Below are positions 57,731-64,000 of a stretch of DNA of 64,000 bases, one piece after another. The translations under genes were made by a program, and so were the position numbers. The DNA lies in NCBI RefSeq assembly GCF_014270065.1, contig NZ_JACNME010000007.1:126311-190310 (forward strand). Reading direction: 5' to 3'. Source of the stretch: Quadrisphaera sp. RL12-1S. Lineage in GTDB: Bacteria > Actinomycetota > Actinomycetes > Actinomycetales > Quadrisphaeraceae. Position 1 is the stretch's first letter. The number at the start of each line of letters is the position of its first letter. The notes under the pieces were generated by a model. It was not told the origin of the DNA. It saw only the letters and a program-made list of their open reading frames with translations, and searched no databases.

Positions 57731-58726
57731 TCAGTAGGGGCGGGCGTCGACCTGGGCCTGGGTGATGGTCTGGTCGAACGTCGTCTCCTCGACGACGGTC
57801 TCCTTGGGCACGCTGTCCCCGGCGTGGACCTTCTTGATGAGCTCGGCGAGCTGGTCGCCGAAGGCCGGGTTGCACTCCACGACGTAGTTGAACTTCTTGT
57901 CGACGAGCGCCTTCAGGCCGTCGCGGACGGCGTCCACGGAGACGATCTGGATGTCCGTGCCGGGCTTCTTGCCCGCGGCCTCGATCGCCTCGACGGCGCC
58001 CAGGCCCATGTCGTCGTTGTGGGTGAAGATCATGGTCATGTCGGGGTAGGCCTGGAGGGCGGCCTCGGTGGCGGTCCGGCCCTCGGCGCGGGTGAAGTTG
58101 CCGCTGGCCTTGCCGATCACCTGGCTGCCGACGACGCCGTCGAAGCCCTCCTCGCGGTCCACCTGGGCGCCGGAGCCGAGCGTGCCCTGCAGCTCGAAGA
58201 TCTTGGCCTGGGGAGCGTTCTGCTTGACCCACTCCCCCGCCTTGGTGCCCTCCGCCTTGAAGTCGGAGCCGATGTGGGTGACGTAGGGGTCGGAGACCTT
58301 CGTGTCGACGGTGCGGTCCACGAGCACCACGGGGATGCCGGCGTCCTTGATCTCCTTCAGCACGTCGTCCCAGCCCGTCTCCACCACGGGCGAGAAGGCG
58401 ATGACGTCGACGTCCTGGGCGACGAAGTCGCGCAGGGCCTTGATCTGGTTCTCCTGCTTCTGCTGGGCGTCGACGAAGGTGAGGTCGAAGCCCTTGTCCT
58501 TGCTGAGGTTGGCCTTGACCGACTCGGTGTTCGCGGTGCGCCATCCGCTCTCGGCGCCCAGCTGGGAGTAGCCGACGCGGATGGTGCCGCTGCCTCCGGA
58601 ACCGGAGCTCGCGCCGTCCGCGGACCCGCTGCCGGCGTCAGCGCTGCCGCCGCAGGCGGCCAGGGATGCGGTCAGACCGCCAGCGGCGATCGCAGCGATG
58701 AAGGTGCGCCTGGATGCGTGGAACAC
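57731..58726 (-). CDS. ytfQ: Furanose-binding lipoprotein, YtfQ type
   Basis: A 331-residue lipoprotein. GAGGAGGAG 5 nt before the GTG at 58726 fixes the start; the signal peptide ends in SLAACGGS (lipobox), then a Gly/Ser linker. The binding domain begins IRVGYSQLGAESGWRTANTE, followed by DAQQKQENQIKALRDFVAQ and VIAFSPVVETGWDDVLKEI; these are almost as in E. coli YtfQ, the galactofuranose-binding protein. VLVDRTVD, HIGSDFKAEG, FTHNDDMGLGAVEAIEAAG and VSVDAVRDGLKAL line the sugar cleft. As first gene of the operon it should be the most abundant product. A LacI operator lies about 210 nt upstream. Confidence 0.93.
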   Translation of the reverse strand: MFHASRRTFIAAIAAGGLTASLAACGGSADAGSGSADGASSGSGGSGTIRVGYSQLGAESGWRTANTESVKANLSKDKGFDLTFVDAQQKQENQIKALRDFVAQDVDVIAFSPVVETGWDDVLKEIKDAGIPVVLVDRTVDTKVSDPYVTHIGSDFKAEGTKAGEWVKQNAPQAKIFELQGTLGSGAQVDREEGFDGVVGSQVIGKASGNFTRAEGRTATEAALQAYPDMTMIFTHNDDMGLGAVEAIEAAGKKPGTDIQIVSVDAVRDGLKALVDKKFNYVVECNPAFGDQLAELIKKVHAGDSVPKETVVEETTFDQTITQAQVDARPY

Positions 58727-58812
58727 TTGACTCCTCCTCGAGTGCGTCCATCGCCCGCCACGTGCGCTTGCCGTGCTGTCGTGGTCGGGCGCTCAGTGCT
58801 CGGTGGAGCGGT

Positions 58813-58838
58813 CCGCAGGGCGTTGCAGCGCCCTGCGG
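58813..58838 (-). other. Stem-loop in the leader of the transporter operon
   Basis: CCGCAGGGCG (58813-58822) pairs with CGCCCTGCGG (58829-58838) around TTGCAG. It sits between the operator and the ribosome site of the ytfQ-like gene, so it would be in the 5' leader if transcription starts near the operator. It could also be the end of the lacI-type transcript. Confidence 0.45.
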
Positions 58839-58936
58839 GCCGGCCACTCCTCATCTCCGAGGAGGGGCCCACCCTCACCGATGTGGTGGCGACGCACCGC
58901 TGTCTGCCAGGCGGCTGTCGCTCCCTCGGTTCGAGT

Positions 58937-58948
58937 GTGAGCGTTAAC
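58937..58948 (-). promoter_or_regulatory. LacI-family operator of the transporter operon
   Basis: GTGAGCGTTAAC fits the family consensus GT-n-A-n-CG-n-T-n-AC exactly. It lies between the LacI gene and the ytfQ-like gene. On the minus strand a TTGTCC (58961-58966) just upstream may be the -35 box, so a bound repressor would cover the promoter spacer. Confidence 0.7.
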
Positions 58949-59003
58949 ACGCTGAGAGGACAATGGAGATCCGGTCACGGATCGATAACGCTCTGACGGG
59001 CCC

Positions 59004-60059
59004 TCAGGCCCGCGGCACGCCCGTGCTGCTCCGGACCACCAGCTCGGGCTGCAGGCGCACCGGGCTCACGGGCGGCACCTCGCGGCCGCCGCCGGCGCGG
59101 TGGCGCTCGACCATCTCCAGCACCACCTGCAGCGCCGTGCGCCCCAGCTCGGAGAACTCCTGGCGCACCGTGGTCAACGGCGGCAAGAAGAACGCACTCT
59201 CCGGCACGTCATCAAAACCCACCACGCTCACCTCCCCCGGCACACTGCGACCGCGCTCGGTCAGCGCCCGCACCACCCCCAACGCCGAAGGGTCGTTCGC
59301 CGCGAACACCGCCGTCACCTCCGGCACCCGCGCCAACAGCTCCCCCGCCCGAAACCCCGCATCCGCCGACCACGCACCCTCCAGCACCGGCGGCACCTCC
59401 CGCCCCGCGCCCTCCAGCACCTCCCGCCAGCCCTGCTCGCGCTGGTCGGCCTCGTACCAGCCCCGCGGCCCCCGCACGTGCCAGACCGTCTCGTGCCCCA
59501 GGTCCAGCAGGTGCTGCACCGCCAACCGAGCACCGGCGCGCTGGTCGACGGCCACCACCGGCTCGTCGCGCCCCTCGCTGCTCACCACGGGCAGCAGCGG
59601 CACCGGTGCTCGCGCCGACGCCAGGGCCTCGAACCCCTGGCGCACCGGCGCGACCACCACCACGCCCGCCACGTACTGGTCCACCAACCGCGAGAGCCCG
59701 TGCTGCACGGAGTCGACGTCGAAGTCGACCACGTGCTCCACCGCCAGGTGGACCCCGGCGTTCGCGGCGGCCAGGCCCAGCGCGGCGGTGACCGACGCCG
59801 GCCCGTACAGCGCCGAGCTCGGCGTCAGCACGCCGATGAGCCCACCGTGACCGGTGGCCAGCGCCCGCGCCGCGGGGTTGCGCCGGTACCCGAGCTCGTC
59901 GATGGCCACGAGGACCCGCTGCCGCGTGCCCGGCGCCACCCTGGGCGCCTCGTTGAGCACGCGCGAGACGGTCTGGATCGACACACCCGCCCGCACGGCC
60001 ACGTCGGTGATCGAGGGCGGTCGGCCGGACGGGGCCTGACCAGGTGCGAGAGCGCTCAC
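59004..60059 (-). CDS. LacI family transcriptional regulator
   Basis: A 351-residue repressor. The start GTG at 60059 (MSALAPGQAPSGRPPSITDV) is the last before the HTH; earlier in-frame sequence is Arg-rich. HTH and hinge: SITDVAVRAGVSIQTVSRVLNEAPRVAP, then RNPAARALATG. The effector domain has the periplasmic-binding-protein fold (IGVLTPSSALYGPASV, GWREVLEGAGR, VFAANDPSALGVVRAL, VSVVGFDDVPESAFF). Near both its targets it likely represses the GH43 and transporter genes until a furanose or its phosphate binds. GTGAGCGCTCTC at its own start resembles the operators and suggests autoregulation. The C-terminal half ends 277 bp before the ytfQ-like gene. Confidence 0.92.
   Translation of the reverse strand: MSALAPGQAPSGRPPSITDVAVRAGVSIQTVSRVLNEAPRVAPGTRQRVLVAIDELGYRRNPAARALATGHGGLIGVLTPSSALYGPASVTAALGLAAANAGVHLAVEHVVDFDVDSVQHGLSRLVDQYVAGVVVVAPVRQGFEALASARAPVPLLPVVSSEGRDEPVVAVDQRAGARLAVQHLLDLGHETVWHVRGPRGWYEADQREQGWREVLEGAGREVPPVLEGAWSADAGFRAGELLARVPEVTAVFAANDPSALGVVRALTERGRSVPGEVSVVGFDDVPESAFFLPPLTTVRQEFSELGRTALQVVLEMVERHRAGGGREVPPVSPVRLQPELVVRSSTGVPRA
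60048..60059 (-). promoter_or_regulatory. Possible autoregulatory LacI half-operator at the gene start
   Basis: GTGAGCGCTCTC, coinciding with the start codon of the LacI gene, shares GTGAGCG with the two better operators and deviates at one position of the last half. Since it is also coding sequence it may be chance. Confidence 0.35.
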
Positions 60060-60146
60060 GCAGCCATCGTGGCGGCACGGGTGGGGCTGCGTCCAGGGGC
60101 GCCCTCGACCGGTGGTGCGGCGTCGCGGGCACCCCCTGGACGCGGC

Positions 60147-60186
60147 GGGGCGCCGCACCCGGCCGGTCGGCCGGGTGCGGCGCCCC
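60147..60186. terminator. Very strong hairpin between GH43 and LacI genes
   Basis: An 18-bp perfect stem (GGGGCGCCGCACCCGGCC at 60147-60164, complement at 60169-60186) with a GGTC loop, 8 nt after the stop of the GH43 gene. It separates the enzyme transcript from the regulator gene. Confidence 0.75.
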
Positions 60187-60194
60187 GGGGCACG

Positions 60195-61670
60195 TCAGGA
60201 CACGACGCGGAAGGTGGCGTCAGCTCGCTCCTGGGCGGTGCTGATGGGGTCCACCTTCAGCTCCAGGGCGTAGTGGCGCAGGTACCGGTCGGGGAAGTTG
60301 GCCGACCGGTAGGAGGTGGCCGAGCTGTCGCTCAGGCCCGCCACCGGGGTGAACGACGCATCGCCCTTGAACGCGCTGGACCCGTCGTTGCGCTGCAGCT
60401 CCACCGAGAACGCGTAGTGCCGCAGGAAGTAGCCCGGGTAGTTCACCGACTCGAACGAGACGTTGCCCGAGACGCCGTCCAGGCCCGTGCGGATCCGGAA
60501 CTGGGCGTCCTCAGCCGGTGAGACGTTCGCTGCGACCCGACCCTTGAAGTTCGCGTGTCGCACGTAGCCGCCGTTGACGTTGACTGCGGCGAGGCGGTTG
60601 ATCGGCGCGCTGTAGGCCGCCAGCACGCGGCTCTCCTCGGCAGCGGTGAGGTTCATGATCGAACCGTGCCGCTTGAGGTTGCTGCCCAGGCTGTAGTCCG
60701 AGGCAGCGTGCTTGCGGTAGCTCGAGGTGTCGCTGAGGTTGGTCGTGGTGGCAGGGGTGTAGCCCCCGCCCGTGGCGTACTGGTCGAGCCACAGGTTCCA
60801 CTCGGCCTTGCCGTTGACCTGCGCGAACATGGGCCCCTCGACCACGGTGGCCCCGGAGGTGCCGCCGTTGGTGAAGCCCGAGCGCACCAGGTTCCCCAGG
60901 TTGGTCCAGGAGCCCAGGACGCTGTTGCCGCCCTCGATGACGATCTCGCGGCCCAGGCAGCTGGCCCGGTAGTACCGGAACCCGCCCGGGCTGCTGGGCG
61001 CCTCGATGATCTGCGTGTCGATGACCTCCTGGCCCGACGGCGGCACCAGGTAGGGCCGCGAGGCGCTCACGGTGCGGAAGTCGGTGGTGGTGGCGTAGAA
61101 GATCTGGTGCTTCGTACCGCCCTCGGCGGCGGGGGCGTTGCTGGCCCAGTAGATGACGTAGGCGTTGCTCGCCGGGTCCCAGATGGCCTCCGGGGCCCAG
61201 GCGTTCTTGCCCTGGATGCTGGTCGCGACGTCGATGAGGCGCGGAGCTGACCAGTTCACCAGGTCGGAGGACTCCCACACCACCAGGTTGCGACTGCCGT
61301 TGTTGATCGCGTCGCCCCAGTTCTGGCCGCAGTCGATGCAGAGGTCCGTGGCGATGATCCAGTACTTGTCACCGGAGGGGGATCGCACGATGGAGGGGTC
61401 GCGCACGCCCTTGGTGCCGACCGTGCTCAGCAGGGTGGGCTCACCACCGTTGAGGTCGCTCCAGTGCAGCCCGTCCTTGCTGTGGGTGAAGTAGATCTGC
61501 TGCCCGCGCGACCCCTCTCCGATGAAGTGGACCATCAGGTACCCGGTGAAGGGGTCCAGCGCCTCGGCGCGCTGGCCAGAACCCCCACCGATCACCATCG
61601 CCAGCACCAGGGGCAGTGCTGCGAGCACCGCCAGACACCGGTTCCGCACTCGACGCAGGTGCGACGTCAT
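60195..61670 (-). CDS. Secreted GH43 arabinofuranosidase with AbfB (CBM42) domain
   Basis: A 491-residue protein. GGAGGAG 8 nt before the ATG at 61670 and a signal peptide (LAVLAALPLVLAMVIGGGSG, cleavage near AEA-LDP) set the start. Residues about 38-340 look like a five-bladed GH43 propeller: VRDPSIVRSPSGDKYWIIATD (Asp of blade 1-2), NAWAPEAIWDPASNAYVIYWAS (WAPE, common in GH43) and VVEGPMFAQ (catalytic Glu candidate). The C-terminal 140 residues are an AbfB beta-trefoil (GGYVRHANFKGRVA, YPGYFLRHYAFSVEL, FPDRYLRHYALEL), which binds arabinofuranose side chains. It probably frees L-arabinofuranose from arabinoxylan, arabinan or arabinogalactan. A LacI operator lies 40 nt upstream. Confidence 0.9.
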   Translation of the reverse strand: MTSHLRRVRNRCLAVLAALPLVLAMVIGGGSGQRAEALDPFTGYLMVHFIGEGSRGQQIYFTHSKDGLHWSDLNGGEPTLLSTVGTKGVRDPSIVRSPSGDKYWIIATDLCIDCGQNWGDAINNGSRNLVVWESSDLVNWSAPRLIDVATSIQGKNAWAPEAIWDPASNAYVIYWASNAPAAEGGTKHQIFYATTTDFRTVSASRPYLVPPSGQEVIDTQIIEAPSSPGGFRYYRASCLGREIVIEGGNSVLGSWTNLGNLVRSGFTNGGTSGATVVEGPMFAQVNGKAEWNLWLDQYATGGGYTPATTTNLSDTSSYRKHAASDYSLGSNLKRHGSIMNLTAAEESRVLAAYSAPINRLAAVNVNGGYVRHANFKGRVAANVSPAEDAQFRIRTGLDGVSGNVSFESVNYPGYFLRHYAFSVELQRNDGSSAFKGDASFTPVAGLSDSSATSYRSANFPDRYLRHYALELKVDPISTAQERADATFRVVS

Positions 61671-61998
61671 GAAGCGTCTCCTCCAGTCTCCACGCGCTCC
61701 GTCGCGCGTGTGAGCGCTCACTCTCATCGATCTCCAAGTGAATGGCAAGCCCTGCCCCAGGCACGAAGTGCACTGCGGCAGCCCCAGCGGCACCTCTGGG
61801 AGCGCTCTCGCTGGTCACACGCCGAGATGGCCAGGGGTGAGAGCCCGCAGTCGGTCAGCACCACCGGCACCAGAGCTCGCCAGGTGGCTGAGGACGACGA
61901 CGAGAGCACGGGTGCGCGCGACGGGGTCCTGCGCGGAGGTGGCCCCGTGCAGGGTCGAGGTCGGTCGCTTCCAGCGCGTCGTTGCCGGAGGGCGCCGA
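61671..61998 (-). promoter_or_regulatory. Regulatory gap upstream of GH43 gene with perfect LacI operator
   Basis: GTGAGCGCTCAC at 61710-61721 is a 12-bp palindrome and exact LacI-family consensus, 40 nt before the ATG. TTGCCA (61743-61748, minus strand) is the best -35 candidate, putting the operator at or just after the -10. A weaker GAGCGCTC core is at 61800-61807. No gene is apparent in the rest of the gap; the recombinase gene ends at 61999. Confidence 0.7.
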
Positions 61999-62970
61999 TC
62001 AGCCGCTGGTCCGGCGGCGCGAGGACCCGTCCGGGCGAGAGCGCTGCGGCGGCCCACCGAACGCCTGGTCCACCCCGGCCTGCAGGTCGTCGCGCACGAG
62101 GTGCAGGTAGATCGACGTGGTCGTGATGCTGGAGTGCCCCAGGAGCTTCTGGACGACGGCGACGTCCACGCCCCGGCGCAGCAGGTGCGTCGCGTACGTG
62201 TGGCGCCACCGGTGCGGCAGGTGCGGCCCGGGAACAGCCGCGTCCTCGCCGTAGCGGACCACCATGCGCTTGAGACTCTGTCCGTCGGTGGCGCCGCGGA
62301 ACCTGCCCTCGATGTTGGCGCGGGGGTTCGCGAAGAGCCGCTCAGACCCGGGCAGGTGCGGCCGCACCTCCGCCAGGTACCACTCCATGATCTCGACGTA
62401 CGGGTGCGGCAGCGGGATGGTCCGCCGCTTGCGTCCCTTGCCGAGCACCGTCAGCTCGCGGTGGGGCAGGTCGAGGTCCTTGACCTTCGCGTCGACCAGC
62501 TCACCGCGGCGCACGCCGGTGTAGCGGAACGTCGCCATGACGGCGTAGTCGAACTGGCCCTTCTTGGTCCCGCCCTCCGCGCTGGCGCGGGCCGCGGCGA
62601 GGATCGCCTCGGCCTCAGTCGCGGAGTAGTCGCGGCGCGGCACCGGCCTCGCCCGTGGAGGACGCACCTGGTCGAGAGGCGACGGACCGTCGTAGCCGCG
62701 GTGCCGCAAGAACCGGTAGAAGGCGTGCACGGCGTACCAGCGCATCTGCAGCGTCGACTCCGCCATGCCGCGCTCGCGCTCGTGACGGAGGAAGGCGCTG
62801 AACCGCGCCGAGGTGATCTCGCCGAGGACGGCCCTCTCGGCCTCTTCCGGCGTGAGGAAGGAGAGCAGGAGCGAGAGGTAGGTCGTGTAGTTGCGGATCG
62901 TGGTGGGCTGGAGGCGCTCGTAGTCCAGCAGGTGTGCTGCGAAGTCGTCCACGGCTTCGGAGATGCTCAT
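61999..62970 (-). CDS. Tyrosine recombinase / phage-type integrase
   Basis: A 323-residue recombinase of XerC/D-like length. The N-terminal SAM-like DNA-binding domain (about 1-90) starts ISEAVDDFAAHLLDYERLQP. The catalytic domain has Arg in FRYTGVRRGELVDAKVKDLD, Lys in VLGKGRKRRTIPLP, the HxxR box PHRWRHTYATHLLRRGVD, a second His in LLGHSSITTTS and the nucleophile in SIYLHL. All catalytic residues are present. ATG at 62970. It lies beside decayed sequence and a truncated wall-protein gene, so it may belong to an integrated element rather than being the chromosomal dimer-resolution Xer protein; no att site is identified. Confidence 0.9.
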   Translation of the reverse strand: MSISEAVDDFAAHLLDYERLQPTTIRNYTTYLSLLLSFLTPEEAERAVLGEITSARFSAFLRHERERGMAESTLQMRWYAVHAFYRFLRHRGYDGPSPLDQVRPPRARPVPRRDYSATEAEAILAAARASAEGGTKKGQFDYAVMATFRYTGVRRGELVDAKVKDLDLPHRELTVLGKGRKRRTIPLPHPYVEIMEWYLAEVRPHLPGSERLFANPRANIEGRFRGATDGQSLKRMVVRYGEDAAVPGPHLPHRWRHTYATHLLRRGVDVAVVQKLLGHSSITTTSIYLHLVRDDLQAGVDQAFGGPPQRSRPDGSSRRRTSG

Positions 62971-63208
62971 GGTCCGTACCTCGGGCGAGGGACGTCGTGG
63001 CCACAGGCAGCCGACGCGGGTCCATCCATGCAGATCAACGGCTCCTCCTTCTGCACCTCTGCCCGCGTGGTCACGGGGAGCACCGAGGATGCCGAGCGCC
63101 CGCGGCCTTCGCTCGCAGCCGGCTCCGCGCTGTGGATGAGCGCGCGTGGTGCGCCCCCTGTGGGCGGAGCCCGAGCGTCACCCGCTCAGCACCGCGCTCG
63201 CAGGCGCG
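62971..63208. other. Non-coding stretch upstream of the recombinase gene
   Basis: No gene is supported. It should hold the recombinase promoter; no clear -10/-35 pair was found. Base composition is slightly less GC-biased than the genes around. Confidence 0.3.
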
Positions 63209-63755
63209 TCAGGTACTGCCGGCGTGCGAGGTCGTCGCCGGCGACGTCGACCGCCACTGCGGCGAGGAGACCGGCTGTCCGGGCGTCCTGGAGGCACGTG
63301 GGTGGGTCCGTTCGAGCCGGGTCATCTCGCTCGTCTCGTCCTGGCCCCAGACCCGGGGACTCGTTCCGCTGCGTTCGGCGGAGCGAGCCGGCTCGCGGGC
63401 GAGCGTCAGGATGCGGCGCAGACCGCGGTCGCGCATCCCGTCACGGGGCAGGTGGACGACCTGCCCAGGCGTGACGCCCGGTCTCTGCCTGCAAGGAGAA
63501 CCGCAGCGTCGAGCAGCGCCACCGGCTCGCCGATGGGTTGCAGGCCGGCCCGCACGACGATCCCGTCGCCACCGGGACTGTTGGCGATGTCGCCGAGCAC
63601 GTCCGCCCTGTAGCCCAGGTCGTACCGGGCCCTGTCGCGCAGGAGCCGGTGTTCACCTGCCCCCGTCGTCGAACTACCCGAGGCCGCTGCTCGCCGCCGC
63701 GGGTTCGCGTCGGTCGGCAGCTCTCGGATCTCGCCTCCCGCACCAGCTCAACGCA
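63209..63755 (-). pseudogene. Decayed reading frame of unknown family
   Basis: Protein-like sequence runs on the minus strand in two frames. From about 63755 down to about 63490: GEIRELPTDANPRRAA, then RLLRDRARYDLGYRADVLGD, IANSPGGDGIVVRAGLQPIG and EPVALLDAAVLLAGRDR. From about 63490 on the sense shifts to a second frame: PGVTPGQVVHLPRDGMRDRG and LRRILTLAREPARSAE. Joining them at about 63480-63490 needs a one-base shift. No start codon context or known domain is evident. I read it as a frameshifted remnant; it may also be chance in GC-rich DNA. Confidence 0.3.
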
Positions 63756-63765
63756 CTGGCACCTC

Positions 63766-63855
63766 ACAGAACAGGGGGGGTTCCAGGGGGTAGCACCGAA
63801 CAGAACAGGGGGGGTAGAGCACCTCCTGGCAACACAGAAGGGGGGAGGTAGGGCC
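63766..63855. repeat. Three G-rich direct repeats with 34-bp period
   Basis: ACAGAACAGGGGGGG at 63766 and again at 63800, and ACAGAAGGGGGGAGG at 63834: start points 34 bp apart each time. GCACC precedes the first two at the same distance. There are only three units and no unique spacers of CRISPR type. Multiple short terminal repeats of this sort are known from ends of IS21-like elements, but no transposase is in the window. Confidence 0.6.
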
Positions 63856-64000
63856 GCCCACACCCATGGCCATCGTGCAAGAACATCTGGCTGATCGGTG
63901 GCACCACGGTCATCCCGACCTCCGTCGAGACCGCCATCAAGGGCGACGGCTACACCGTCAACCGCATCAACGGCTCCGACCGCTACGAGACCGCCAAGCT
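63852..64000 (+). pseudogene. Fragment of a CW_binding_2 protein gene, 5' part missing, continues beyond window
   Basis: The frame opens after a TAG at 63849-63851 and reads PHPWPSCKNIWLIGGTTVIP, then TSVETAIKGDGYTVNRINGS and DRYETAKL to the window end. NIWLIGG and INGSDRYETAKL are a clear CW_binding_2 repeat, but there is no signal peptide, start codon with ribosome site or preceding repeat; the homology begins just after the 34-bp repeats. The residue choice (Ile, Asn, Lys, Tyr) differs from the Ala-rich repeats of the other wall proteins here, which suggests another subfamily. Most likely the 5' part was removed by the element to its left. Confidence 0.65.

Noticed and set aside
58749..58936. 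Riboswitch in the leader of the ytfQ-like operon
   Set aside because: Only one simple 10-bp stem and a short GAGG/CCTC stem are seen; no known aptamer pattern was recognised, and the LacI site explains regulation.
61999..62970. Chromosomal XerC or XerD
   Set aside because: Length and motifs would allow it, but the neighbourhood is decayed accessory DNA; I keep only the general tyrosine recombinase call.
63766..63855. Possible CRISPR array
   Set aside because: Only three units, period of 34 bp with diverging remainder instead of repeat plus unique spacer, and no cas gene in the window.
1..64000. tRNA or rRNA genes, including an integration site for the recombinase
   Set aside because: No cloverleaf, GTTCGA-type T-loop with acceptor pairing or rRNA motif could be recognised by eye; a covariance-model scan would be needed to exclude a tRNA.

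Overview
The window is about 64 kb of very GC-rich DNA with dense coding, many GTG starts, TA(G/C)(C/G)GT-type -10 boxes, Tat and lipoprotein signals, NagZ/LpqI-like and MMPL proteins, and at least six proteins with cell-wall-binding repeat 2 (CW_binding_2) modules. This points to a free-living actinobacterium; the gene mix would suit the Kineosporiaceae/Quadrisphaera area, but that placement is inference. No rRNA, tRNA or CRISPR array was seen.

Layout. 1-2.5 kb: the 3' end of a DUF1800 gene overlapping a Tat-exported DUF1501 gene. 2.5-9.3 kb (minus strand): a NagZ-like lipoprotein, two large DUF6541-like membrane proteins and a one-pass membrane protein, probably an envelope glycan cluster. 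9.4-10.8 kb: a PRC-barrel stress-type protein with a long Asp/Arg repeat tail, followed by two related hairpins. 11-14.8 kb: a flippase and two glycosyltransferases. 14.9-22.2 kb (plus): small exported proteins, a metalloprotease-like CW_binding_2 protein, a TauE/SafE permease and an NHL/CW_binding_2 protein. 22.2-27.8 kb: a small membrane peptide, an EAL protein, a Gly-X-X repeat secreted protein, and a TetR/MMPL pair with a tandem palindromic operator. 27.8-37.4 kb: a frameshifted GGDEF-EAL gene, an APC permease translationally coupled to a histone-deacetylase-family amidohydrolase, a secreted subtilase with a Trp-rich tail, and a second GGDEF-EAL protein. 37.5-53.5 kb: three more CW_binding_2 proteins (one a subtilase, one an NHL lipoprotein), a GT2 glycosyltransferase with a membrane partner, an MFS drug exporter, a ThrE-type exporter, a PIG-L deacetylase, a DUF222/HNH protein and two unknowns.

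53.8-61.7 kb (all minus strand) is the clearest functional unit: secreted GH43-AbfB arabinofuranosidase, a LacI regulator, and a YtfQ-YtfR-YtfT-YjfF furanose ABC transporter in the E. coli gene order. LacI-type operators lie in front of both the enzyme and the transporter. The enzyme would release furanoses outside the cell, the transporter import them, and the regulator sense them.

62-64 kb is accessory DNA: a tyrosine recombinase, a decayed reading frame, three 34-bp-spaced G-rich repeats, and a CW_binding_2 fragment whose 5' part is missing at the repeat junction.

No defence island or other obvious new multi-gene system is visible. The observations most worth following are the furanose regulon, the cluster of wall-binding proteins, the recurrent leaderless-promoter signature, a candidate pseudoknot, paired dispersed repeats, and the rearranged right end.
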